A model generated the notes under the pieces. That model worked only from the letters and a program-made list of their open reading frames with translations, made no database searches and was not told the origin of the DNA. A program made the position numbers and the translations under genes. A stretch of DNA of 5,785 nucleotides from Nitrosomonas sp. UBA6494 (GTDB taxonomy: Bacteria > Pseudomonadota > Gammaproteobacteria > Burkholderiales > Nitrosomonadaceae). Each line of letters begins with the position of its first letter. Positions within the stretch are counted from its first letter, which is position 1. The stretch spans positions 27,170 through 32,954 of the forward strand of contig DJMI01000116.1 in assembly GCA_002435335.1 (NCBI GenBank). Direction: 5' to 3'. This document shows positions 1 through 5,785 of this stretch, piece after piece.

Positions 1-1100
1 AGTTCAACCGGCGGTTTCGGAGCCGCGCCTCCGTATTCGTTATAGCGCCTGAGCTGATAAACATACGCCAGTACTTCCGCTACCGCGACATACAATTTTT
101 CCGGAATTTCGCTTTCCAATTCGGCGTGGTAATACAACGCACGCGCCAATGGCGGTGCTTCCAGAATCGGAACGCGATGTTCTTGCGCAATCTCCCGGAT
201 TCGCGCAGCCAATAAATGCACACCTTTTGCAACCACCTTTGGCGCACGCATGCTGCCGCTCTGATAACGCAGTGCTACGGCATAATGCGTCGGATTAGTC
301 ACGATGACATCCGCTTTCGGAATTTCGGACATCATGCGCCGCCGTGCCGCCTCACGCTGCAGGCCGCGTATGCGTGCCTTCACAAAAGGATCACCCTCAC
401 TTTCCTTGAACTCCCTGCGCACCTCTTCCTTGGTCATACGCAATTGCTTGGCGTGCTGCCAAATCTGGAACGGCACATCGACAGCCACAACTAAAATAAG
501 ACCGGCAACCGTCAGCAAAAAACACATCGCCATAAAATCGCCGGTACGCGCAATCCCCAAATCGACCGGAACGGTCAACAACCCCATCACCGTATCTTTA
601 TTGACCCACATCACGATCGCCGCAATAATCCCGATCAATACGGTTTTAAGAATGGCTTTAATCAATTCCACAGCACTGTGCATGGAAAAAATTCTTGCAA
701 TCCCTTTAATCGGGTTCAATCTACTGAAATTCGGCATGAGCGCCTTTGCGCTTATCATCCATCCACTTAAAAGCATCGGTGCAAAGAAAGCCACTATCAA
801 CAATAAAAACAGCAACGGCGCCATTGCAATCAGTCCTTCAAGCGTCAATGAATACAAACGAGTCAACATCAACTCCGGCTGGAAAGCCAATTCACGCTCA
901 ATGTACATGCCGGATTTCATGATTTTTACCAAGTGATCCATCAAACCGGCACCCATCAACAACAACCCGACAGCAGCAGTTATCAATAGAGAAAATGCCG
1001 TCAGTTCCATCGAACGGGCGACTTGCCCCTCTTCACGCGCCTTCTCCAGGCGCCTGGGCGTCGCCTCTTCCGTTTTTTCTAAATCACTTTCTTCCGACAT
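1..1100 (-). CDS. flhB: Flagellar type III export switch protein FlhB (3' end cut by window edge)
   Basis: FlhB is the inner-membrane component of the flagellar export gate that switches substrate specificity from rod/hook to filament proteins. The reverse-strand reading frame is open from the ATG at 1100 to the window edge, giving 366 full codons. The family is usually about 380 residues, so only a short C-terminal tail is missing. The N-terminus (MSEESDLEKTEEATPRRLEK) is the typical charged FlhB start. Four hydrophobic segments lie near residues 32-54, 88-112, 142-166 and 186-209, followed by the soluble cytoplasmic domain. The autocleavage motif NPTH is intact at residues 269-272 (positions 285-296), the same numbering known for the Salmonella protein, within the strongly conserved ADVIVTNPTHYAVAL block. 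A good ribosome binding site supports the start. It is transcribed away from the acylase gene; flhA commonly follows flhB in other bacteria and may lie beyond the left edge (inference). A virulence-type paralogue is less likely, given the flagellar-style sequence around the cleavage site. Confidence 0.97.
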   Translation of the reverse strand, partial: MSEESDLEKTEEATPRRLEKAREEGQVARSMELTAFSLLITAAVGLLLMGAGLMDHLVKIMKSGMYIERELAFQPELMLTRLYSLTLEGLIAMAPLLFLLLIVAFFAPMLLSGWMISAKALMPNFSRLNPIKGIARIFSMHSAVELIKAILKTVLIGIIAAIVMWVNKDTVMGLLTVPVDLGIARTGDFMAMCFLLTVAGLILVVAVDVPFQIWQHAKQLRMTKEEVRREFKESEGDPFVKARIRGLQREAARRRMMSEIPKADVIVTNPTHYAVALRYQSGSMRAPKVVAKGVHLLAARIREIAQEHRVPILEAPPLARALYYHAELESEIPEKLYVAVAEVLAYVYQLRRYNEYGGAAPKPPVE

Positions 1101-1106
1101 GACCGA

Positions 1107-1110
1107 CTCC
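1107..1110 (-). promoter_or_regulatory. Ribosome binding site of flhB
   Basis: On the minus strand GGAG lies six bases before the flhB ATG, a near-ideal Shine-Dalgarno position. It fixes the start at 1100 and is the only clear Shine-Dalgarno sequence in the window. Confidence 0.8.
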
Positions 1111-1126
1111 AAATAGCTACGATTGC

Positions 1127-1153
1127 ATTATCATTGCGAAAACAGGAATTCAA
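1127..1153 (-). promoter_or_regulatory. Possible weak promoter for flhB
   Basis: Reading the minus strand, GATAAT (1132-1127) resembles a sigma-70 -10 box (five of six), and TTGAAT (1153-1148) resembles a -35 box (four of six). The spacing is only 15 bases, shorter than the preferred 17. I saw no sigma-54 (GG-N10-GC) or sigma-28 type site that would fit a flagellar gene better. The -10-like hexamer sits between two direct copies of GCAAT (minus-strand reading) spaced 11 bases apart, about one helical turn. This is weak pattern evidence only. Confidence 0.2.
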
Positions 1154-1217
1154 TAAGCAGAATAAAGAAGGAATCATCCCTTTTATTATCCGAATGCTTT
1201 AATTACATTATTTTCTA

Positions 1218-1246
1218 CTGTCACATCAATGTATTAACAATAGAAT
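1218..1246 (+). promoter_or_regulatory. Candidate sigma-70 promoter for the acylase gene
   Basis: CTGTCA (1218-1223, four of six to TTGACA) is followed after exactly 17 bases by TAGAAT (1241-1246, five of six to TATAAT). Transcription would begin near 1253, leaving a leader of roughly 20 bases before the ATG at 1275. The surrounding 1140-1260 stretch is AT-rich, as expected of a promoter region. The rest of the 174-base divergent spacer (1101-1274) holds no gene that I can support. Confidence 0.4.
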
Positions 1247-1274
1247 TCAAATATCATTGGTCACCCCTTAAGCC

Positions 1275-3659
1275 ATGCGAGTTACGTTACATTTCACCCG
1301 TCATATCTTGTTAATAAGCTTGATAATCAGCAGCTTTTTTGTTGCCGTTATCGGTTTTTTACTGTATGGAAGCTTGCCGCAATACGACGGAGAAGTTGTA
1401 ATACCAGGATTATTCCAACCGGTGACGATTGAACGTGATGCTCTGGGCAGTGTTACTTTTACTGGGACGAACAGATTGGATTTGGCGCAAGCTATGGGTT
1501 ATGTTCACGCACAAGAACGCTTCTTTGAAATGGATTTAATGCGCAGGCAAGCTGCCGGAGAGTTAGCTGAATTATTAGGTAGCACAGCCTTGACACACGA
1601 CCGCAAAACACGCGCTTTCCGTATGCGTGCACGCGCTACCAGGGTGTTGCAACAACTACCTGAATCACAACAAAAATTAATTGATGCTTATCGAACCGGA
1701 GTCAATCAAGGCTTGACCGAATTATCGGTACGCCCCTTTCCCTATTTATTGATGCAAACCCGACCTGTTGCATGGCAAAAAGAAGACAGCATCCTGGTGA
1801 TTGCTGTAATGTTTTTCACCTTGAATGAAACCAATATCCAACGTGAATTGGGATTATCCAGCATGCACGCAGCCTTACCTGCCTCGGTATTCCGTTTTCT
1901 GACCACCCCTTCTGGCACATGGGATGCGCCGTTACTCGATGAGCCTACTTCTTTACCATCGCTACCGCCAGTCACGGAAATCAATTTGCAAGTACTAAAC
2001 AAGCAATTGTTCAATGATCATCCGTTCTTTTCGGAACAATCACCGGGTAGTAACAGTTTTGCCGCATCGGGTGATTTGACCGGTGGTTCTGCCATCGTTG
2101 CCAACGACATGCATTTGGCGTTACGTGTACCCAATCTATGGTTTCGTACACGCTTGATTTATCCGAATACAATGATTCAAAATCAATTCCATGACATTAC
2201 CGGCGTCAGTTTGCCAGGTACGCCTGCCATCATCATCGGCTCCAACGGTCATATCGCCTGGAGTTTCACCAACAGTCACGGCGATTTCGCCGACTGGGTG
2301 CGGATCAACATGGATCCAGATAATCCAACGAACTATCGCACAGCGGCGGGCTGGCGATCAATGCAAATATTCAACGAAACCATCCGTGTACGCGATGCAC
2401 CGGAGGAAACAATTGTCATTCAGGAAACCGAATGGGGACCGATCATTGCGTACGATCACGACAAAATTCCGCTAGCGCTTACCTGGACCGCACTGCAACC
2501 CGATGCGATCAATCTCGAATTGATCGAACTCGAATCGGTTACAACAGTAGCACAAGCACTGCATGCGGCACAGCGATTCGGCATACCAGTGCAAAACTTT
2601 ATCGTCGGTGATCGTGACGGCAACATCGGTTGGACACTGGCAGGGCGAATTCCGAAACGATCCGGCAATTATGATCCGCAAATCCCTGCCGACTGGACAG
2701 CACATGAAACCGGCTGGAGTGGTTGGATAGATCCGGTACAGTATCCTTTCGTCTACAACCCTGATACGCACCGGCTTTGGTCTGCCAATTCCCGTCCGGT
2801 TTCCGGAAATCTGCTGCAAATGTTGGGGAATGGCGGCTTCGACCTCGGTGCACGTGCCAAACAAATCCGCAATAGTCTATTTTCGCATGATCAATTAACG
2901 ATGCAGCAAATGCGAGAGATTCAACTCGATCAGCGTGCATTACTGTTGGATAACTGGTACCGTCTGCTACAAGCCATGTTGGCAACAACAGACACCAATT
3001 CCTCTTGGATTATCGCCATGAGAACCGCTTTGAACGACTGGCACGGCGAAGCATCTGCCGATTCTGTCGCCTACCGGGTGGTGCGCACTTTCCGTCACCA
3101 AGTCGTTAAAACTATCTTGAACGGATTTGCCGCGCAGGTACGACAAATCGATCCTGCTTTCCAATTACCCAGGCTTAGTCAAACAGAATGGATCGTGTGG
3201 CAGCTCCTCGAAAGTAAACCGCAACATCTGCTGCCAGCAACTTTCAAGAATTGGGATGAATTGCTGTTTTTTAGTGCACAGCAAAGTGCTGTGCAATTGC
3301 TACGCGACGGCGGCATCACCGCTCGCAATTGGGGAGAAACCAACGCGGCAATGATACGCCATCCACTCAGTGCTAAGCTGCCCGATTGGATAACTTATTG
3401 GCTCGATATGCCGCAAGATCCATTACCAGGCGACCATAATATGCCGCGCGTCCAATCGCCTAATTTCGGCGCTTCGCAGCGCTCCATAGTCGCACCCGGT
3501 CAGGAAAAACATGGTATCTTCGACATGCCTGGCGGCCAAAGCGGTCATCCGTTTTCGCCTTATTACGGCAGTGGTCACGCCGCTTGGGTTAGCGGCAATC
3601 CGACACCGTTTTTGCCCGGCACTACGGAACGGCTTCTGCGGCTTGTTCCCGCACATTAA
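1275..3659 (+). CDS. Penicillin-acylase family (peptidase S45) Ntn-hydrolase precursor
   Basis: This 794-residue protein is a self-processing amidase of the family that includes penicillin G acylase, cephalosporin acylases and acyl-homoserine-lactone acylases. An N-terminal hydrophobic segment (about residues 10-32) indicates export or membrane anchoring, so it should act in the periplasm. The alpha-chain signature GYVHAQERFFEMDLMRR is at residues 75-91. The PGSNSF motif places the nucleophile, and N-terminus of the mature beta chain, at Ser259 (codon 2049-2051). It is followed by ANDMHL (276-281), whose His280 probably matches position B23 of the family, then by IGSNGHIAWSFTN (321-333) and by WSANSRP (502-508), whose Asn505 is the likely oxyanion-hole Asn. 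GQSGHPFSPYY (754-764) is the usual C-terminal block. The beta chain would be about 536 residues. Length is normal and the frame is intact. A stop codon lies one codon upstream, at 1269-1271, so ATG 1275 is the earliest possible ATG start; no Shine-Dalgarno is visible. The family is certain, but the substrate cannot be read from sequence; lactone quorum-signal acylase activity is only a possibility. Confidence 0.93.
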   Translation: MRVTLHFTRHILLISLIISSFFVAVIGFLLYGSLPQYDGEVVIPGLFQPVTIERDALGSVTFTGTNRLDLAQAMGYVHAQERFFEMDLMRRQAAGELAELLGSTALTHDRKTRAFRMRARATRVLQQLPESQQKLIDAYRTGVNQGLTELSVRPFPYLLMQTRPVAWQKEDSILVIAVMFFTLNETNIQRELGLSSMHAALPASVFRFLTTPSGTWDAPLLDEPTSLPSLPPVTEINLQVLNKQLFNDHPFFSEQSPGSNSFAASGDLTGGSAIVANDMHLALRVPNLWFRTRLIYPNTMIQNQFHDITGVSLPGTPAIIIGSNGHIAWSFTNSHGDFADWVRINMDPDNPTNYRTAAGWRSMQIFNETIRVRDAPEETIVIQETEWGPIIAYDHDKIPLALTWTALQPDAINLELIELESVTTVAQALHAAQRFGIPVQNFIVGDRDGNIGWTLAGRIPKRSGNYDPQIPADWTAHETGWSGWIDPVQYPFVYNPDTHRLWSANSRPVSGNLLQMLGNGGFDLGARAKQIRNSLFSHDQLTMQQMREIQLDQRALLLDNWYRLLQAMLATTDTNSSWIIAMRTALNDWHGEASADSVAYRVVRTFRHQVVKTILNGFAAQVRQIDPAFQLPRLSQTEWIVWQLLESKPQHLLPATFKNWDELLFFSAQQSAVQLLRDGGITARNWGETNAAMIRHPLSAKLPDWITYWLDMPQDPLPGDHNMPRVQSPNFGASQRSIVAPGQEKHGIFDMPGGQSGHPFSPYYGSGHAAWVSGNPTPFLPGTTERLLRLVPAH

Positions 3660-3671
3660 ATGTGAGCAAGC
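3641..3671 (+). terminator. Hairpin spanning the acylase stop codon, possible transcript end
   Basis: GCTTGTT (3641-3647) pairs with AGCAAGC (3665-3671) with one G-U wobble. CACAT (3652-3656) pairs with ATGTG (3660-3664), leaving a four-base bulge (3648-3651) and the stop codon TAA (3657-3659) as the loop. The stem is clear by eye, but no T-run follows it, so it is not a classical intrinsic terminator. It could act as a 3' stabilising stem or a pause site, or be chance. Confidence 0.35.
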
Positions 3672-3721
3672 ATGATCCGGTAAAATAACTAAATATTCGA
3701 TTTTGTTTGCAATTACTACCG

Positions 3722-4315
3722 ATGAAAACAATTTTTTTCATATTATTGACTGCTAATATCATTTATCTGCTTGGCACTCTGTATTTTTCCACAAAGCCTA
3801 TCGTTCCGCCTCCCGTACAAACTAATCCAGGAAAAATAACCTTGGTTTCGCCGTTTGAGAATTGTTTGATCTGGGGTAATTTTTATGAGGAGCAAATTCG
3901 CTACGCCGAGAAAGTATTAACGGAGTCGCACCCGAATCTCACATTCAATGTTGAAAAAGCTGGCGATACCACGATGTATTGGCTCTATATCCCACCTTAT
4001 CCAAACAAAGATACCGCCAACCGCGAAATTAACAAACTACGCAATATCGGTGTAGTCAGTTTTCGCGTCAAAGACGATGCGCAGTGGGAAAACGCTATCT
4101 CACTGGGTATTTTTCACGATCAGAAAGACGCAATGAAGCAACTGAATGAAATAGAGCAAAAGGGTGTTTCTCAAGCAAAAATTGAAAATCGCCCGGTTGT
4201 TTTGCAAAAAATCGTGATACATCTTTCATCTGAGTTTAGTAAAGAAGAATTAAAAACCCTGACGGAACAATTTGATGGCACAAAGCTAGTTCAAGATAAA
4301 TGCGAACGTTTATAA
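3722..4315 (+). CDS. Small membrane-anchored SPOR-like domain protein
   Basis: This 197-residue protein has one N-terminal transmembrane or uncleaved signal segment (about residues 4-23), a short proline-rich linker (28-37) and a soluble domain presumably in the periplasm. Residues about 84-157 resemble a SPOR (sporulation-related repeat) fold: YWLYIPPYPNKDTANREINKLRNIG, then a strand, then WENAISLGIFHDQKDAMKQLNEIEQKGV. This alternation of strand, helix and 'SLG.F' is typical of SPOR domains, which bind denuded peptidoglycan at the septum. Two cysteines, Cys48 in the ENCLIWG block and Cys194 near the C-terminus, could form a disulfide (inference). I chose ATG 3722 over an in-frame TTG at 3707 because it puts the hydrophobic segment directly after MK; neither has a clear Shine-Dalgarno. 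The gene looks more AT-rich than its neighbours. It begins 62 bases after the acylase stop. The specific role is unknown, and the SPOR call rests on pattern recognition. Confidence 0.82.
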   Translation: MKTIFFILLTANIIYLLGTLYFSTKPIVPPPVQTNPGKITLVSPFENCLIWGNFYEEQIRYAEKVLTESHPNLTFNVEKAGDTTMYWLYIPPYPNKDTANREINKLRNIGVVSFRVKDDAQWENAISLGIFHDQKDAMKQLNEIEQKGVSQAKIENRPVVLQKIVIHLSSEFSKEELKTLTEQFDGTKLVQDKCERL

Positions 4316-4328
4316 TAATCAGCCATTG

Positions 4329-4355
4329 CAACGGTTAAAAACTGTTGACGGTTTT
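4329..4355 (+). other. Two overlapping, mutually exclusive hairpins before map
   Basis: Stem A pairs 4329-4336 with 4340-4347 (CAACGGTT with AACTGTTG, one G-U wobble, loop AAA). Stem B pairs 4338-4344 with 4349-4355 (AAAACTG with CGGTTTT, one wobble, loop TTGA) and ends in TTTT, so it resembles a short intrinsic terminator. The two share 4340-4344 and cannot both form. They lie in the 72-base gap between the SPOR-like gene and map. Either could end transcription from upstream, or the pair could be a simple switch; both stems are short and AU-rich, so chance is a real alternative. Confidence 0.3.
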
Positions 4356-4387
4356 GAATATCCATCACAAAACATCGAATAAAAATA

Positions 4388-5194
4388 ATGAAAGTAACCA
4401 TCAAAACACCGCAGGAAATTGAGAAAATGCGTATCGCCGGCAAGCTGGCGTCGGAAGTGCTTGATTACATTACACCATATGTTATGTCGGGCGTAACTAC
4501 CGAAGAATTGGATACACTCTGTCACCATTATATGGTTGATGTGCAAAAAACCATCCCGGCACCGCTCAATTACGCGCCTTCCGGCCACAAACCATACCCC
4601 AAATCAATTTGTACTTCTGTTAACAATCAAATCTGCCACGGTGTACCAGGACCGAAAAAGCTTAAGAATGGCGACATCCTCAACATCGATATAACTGTCA
4701 TCTATCAAGGCTATCACGGTGATACCAGCCGTATGTTTTATATCGGCGAACCATCGATTCAAGCGCGTCGACTGTGTGAAGTTACTTACGAAGCAATGTG
4801 GCGCGGTATCGATGAAATCGCACCGGGAAAACATTTGGGGGACATCGGTCATGCCATTCAGAAACTGGCGGAAGACGTCGGCTACAGTGTAGTCAGAGAA
4901 TTTTGCGGACACGGCATCGGTGCAAAATTTCACGAAGACCCGCAAGTATTGCATTACGGACGAATAGGAACCGGGCTGGAATTGAAACCCGGCATGATTT
5001 TTACCGTGGAACCGATGATCAATGCCGGCAAAGCGGCTATTCGCCATTTACCGGATGGCTGGACTGTTACCACCAAAGACGGCAGTTTATCGGCACAATG
5101 GGAACACACCATTTTGGTAACCGAAAGCGGTTACGAAGTACTGACCGTATCGGCAGGCGCACCGGCCAAACCTATGTATCGTTTCGCCCATTAA
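4388..5194 (+). CDS. map: Methionine aminopeptidase, type I
   Basis: This cytosolic metalloenzyme removes the initiator methionine from nascent proteins after deformylation when the second residue is small. The 268-residue length matches the bacterial type Ia form (E. coli has 264), with no N-terminal zinc-finger extension and no type II insert. All five metal ligands are present: Asp101 (NIDITV), Asp112 (HGDTS), His175 (CGHGIG), Glu208 (TVEPM) and Glu239 (QWEHT). The catalytic His84 (ICHGVP) and His182 (FHEDP) are also present. Residues 172-190 match the type I family signature around FCGHGIGAKFHEDPQVLHY. The start ATG 4388 gives the usual opening (MKVTIKTPQEIEKMR); the leader is A-rich with no obvious Shine-Dalgarno. 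rph begins 21 bases after the stop, so the two are probably co-transcribed. Whether map has its own promoter is unclear: a TTGACG at 4345 has no matching -10 box. Confidence 0.98.
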   Translation: MKVTIKTPQEIEKMRIAGKLASEVLDYITPYVMSGVTTEELDTLCHHYMVDVQKTIPAPLNYAPSGHKPYPKSICTSVNNQICHGVPGPKKLKNGDILNIDITVIYQGYHGDTSRMFYIGEPSIQARRLCEVTYEAMWRGIDEIAPGKHLGDIGHAIQKLAEDVGYSVVREFCGHGIGAKFHEDPQVLHYGRIGTGLELKPGMIFTVEPMINAGKAAIRHLPDGWTVTTKDGSLSAQWEHTILVTESGYEVLTVSAGAPAKPMYRFAH

Positions 5195-5215
5195 CCCTAT
5201 TACACAACAGACATT

Positions 5216-5785
5216 ATGACACGCAGTTACCAACGTACCGACAAACAAATCCGCCCTGTTAAAATCACTCGTCACTACATCAAACATGCGGACGGCTCAG
5301 TATTAATCGAATGCGGCGACACCAAAGTTATCTGTACCGCCACCATCGCCGAACAAGTGCCGCCGTTTCTGAAAGGACAAGGACAAGGCTGGCTGACCGC
5401 AGAATACGGTATGCTGCCTGGTTCGACTCATTCGCGCATGCAGCGTGAAGCCGCCAAAGGCAAACAATCAGGTCGCACCATGGAAATCCAGCGGCTCATC
5501 GGACGCGCATTACGCGCTGCAGTGGATTTGAAAAAACTCGGCGAACGCACCATACAAATCGACTGTGATGTGATTCAAGCAGACGGCGGAACGCGCACTG
5601 CCAGCATCACCGGCGCTTTCGTCGCATTACACGATGCCCTACAAAAATTGCTTGATCAACAGCGAATAGGATCCTCACCGATTCTCGATCACGTTGCAGC
5701 GATTTCGGTCGGTATTTTCGAAGGTACACCGGTGCTGGATTTGGATTATGCTGAAGATTCAGCCTGCGATACCGACATGAACGTC
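5216..5785 (+). CDS. rph: Ribonuclease PH (3' end cut by window edge)
   Basis: RNase PH is a phosphate-dependent 3'-to-5' exoribonuclease that trims the 3' ends of tRNA precursors as a ring-shaped hexamer in the cytoplasm. The window holds 190 codons of a family about 240 residues long, so roughly the last fifth is missing. The start is canonical (MTRSYQRTDKQIRPVKITR). The family blocks GWLTAEYGMLPGSTHSR (58-74), GRTMEIQRLIGRALRAAVDL (86-105) and DCDVIQADGGTRTASITGAF (116-135) are all clear. Arg87 and Arg127 correspond to the phosphate-binding arginines (86 and 126 in the E. coli protein). The acidic stretch DSACDTDMNV (181-190) at the edge carries the catalytic aspartates. No frameshift is seen, unlike the well-known rph-1 frameshift of E. 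coli K-12, although that lesion lies near the C-terminus, outside this window. No Shine-Dalgarno is visible before ATG 5216. In many relatives rph is followed by the Ham1-type nucleotide pyrophosphatase gene rdgB; that cannot be tested here. Confidence 0.98.
   Translation, partial: MTRSYQRTDKQIRPVKITRHYIKHADGSVLIECGDTKVICTATIAEQVPPFLKGQGQGWLTAEYGMLPGSTHSRMQREAAKGKQSGRTMEIQRLIGRALRAAVDLKKLGERTIQIDCDVIQADGGTRTASITGAFVALHDALQKLLDQQRIGSSPILDHVAAISVGIFEGTPVLDLDYAEDSACDTDMNV

Noticed and set aside
216..494. A 92-residue plus-strand open frame
   Set aside because: Antisense to the conserved cytoplasmic domain of flhB, including the NPTH motif region; compositional shadow only.
304..936. A 210-residue plus-strand open frame
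   Set aside because: It lies entirely antisense to flhB, has no family resemblance and no ribosome binding site; flhB coding is unambiguous over the same bases.
1145..1248. Two GAATTC-containing copies (1145-1150 and 1243-1248) as a repeat
   Set aside because: The shared sequence is only about nine bases in AT-rich DNA, too short to support a functional repeat or insertion-site duplication.
1123..1314. A 63-residue plus-strand open frame across the divergent spacer
   Set aside because: It runs out of frame into the start of the acylase gene, has no ribosome binding site and shows no recognisable domain; the spacer is better explained as promoter sequence.
2456..2988. Overlapping minus-strand open frames of about 70-130 residues
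   Set aside because: All sit opposite conserved beta-chain coding sequence of the acylase, and their translations resemble no protein I recognise.
3707..3721. Upstream TTG start for the SPOR-like gene, adding MQLLP
   Set aside because: TTG is a rare start, there is no better ribosome binding site for it, and ATG 3722 gives a typical short N-region before the membrane segment.
3423..3731. A 102-residue minus-strand frame over the acylase 3' end
   Set aside because: Antisense to the conserved GQSGHPFSPYY block; no independent coding signal.
4345..4380. Promoter for map based on TTGACG at 4345-4350
   Set aside because: The -35-like box is good, but the sequence 17 bases downstream (CAAAAC) is not a -10 box, and nearer matches are at unacceptable spacing.
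4604..5047. A 147-residue minus-strand frame inside map
   Set aside because: It is the complement of the most conserved part of map, including the metal-ligand motifs, so it is a shadow frame.

Overview
The window reads as an ordinary chromosomal segment of a Gram-negative proteobacterium. The flagellar export protein, the Ntn-hydrolase and the SPOR-protein style suggest a betaproteobacterium. Moderate GC with AT-rich spacers would fit the Nitrosomonadales, but that placement is inference from general resemblance, not a database match. There are five protein-coding genes, two of them cut by the window edges. I see no tRNA, rRNA, CRISPR array, insertion sequence or phage feature.

Layout: positions 1-1100 hold flhB on the minus strand, nearly complete, with only the last residues beyond the left edge. 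A 174-base AT-rich divergent spacer (1101-1274) separates it from a plus-strand run. That run holds a penicillin-acylase-family (peptidase S45) Ntn-hydrolase precursor (1275-3659), a small membrane-anchored SPOR-like protein (3722-4315), type I methionine aminopeptidase map (4388-5194) and RNase PH rph (5216 to the right edge, truncated).

How the genes relate: flhB belongs to the flagellar type III export apparatus and probably continues leftwards into further flagellar genes. The S45 hydrolase is predicted to act outside the cytoplasm on an unknown amide substrate. The SPOR-like protein probably faces the periplasm. map and rph are housekeeping genes (N-terminal Met removal; tRNA 3' trimming) only 21 bases apart and are probably co-transcribed. 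The two longer plus-strand gaps contain hairpin-forming sequences: one has the acylase stop codon in its loop, and the other is a pair of mutually exclusive stems before map.

I found no convincing new biological system. The items most worth checking are the substrate of the S45 hydrolase, the overlapping hairpins in front of map, and the lack of recognisable Shine-Dalgarno sequences before all four plus-strand genes.
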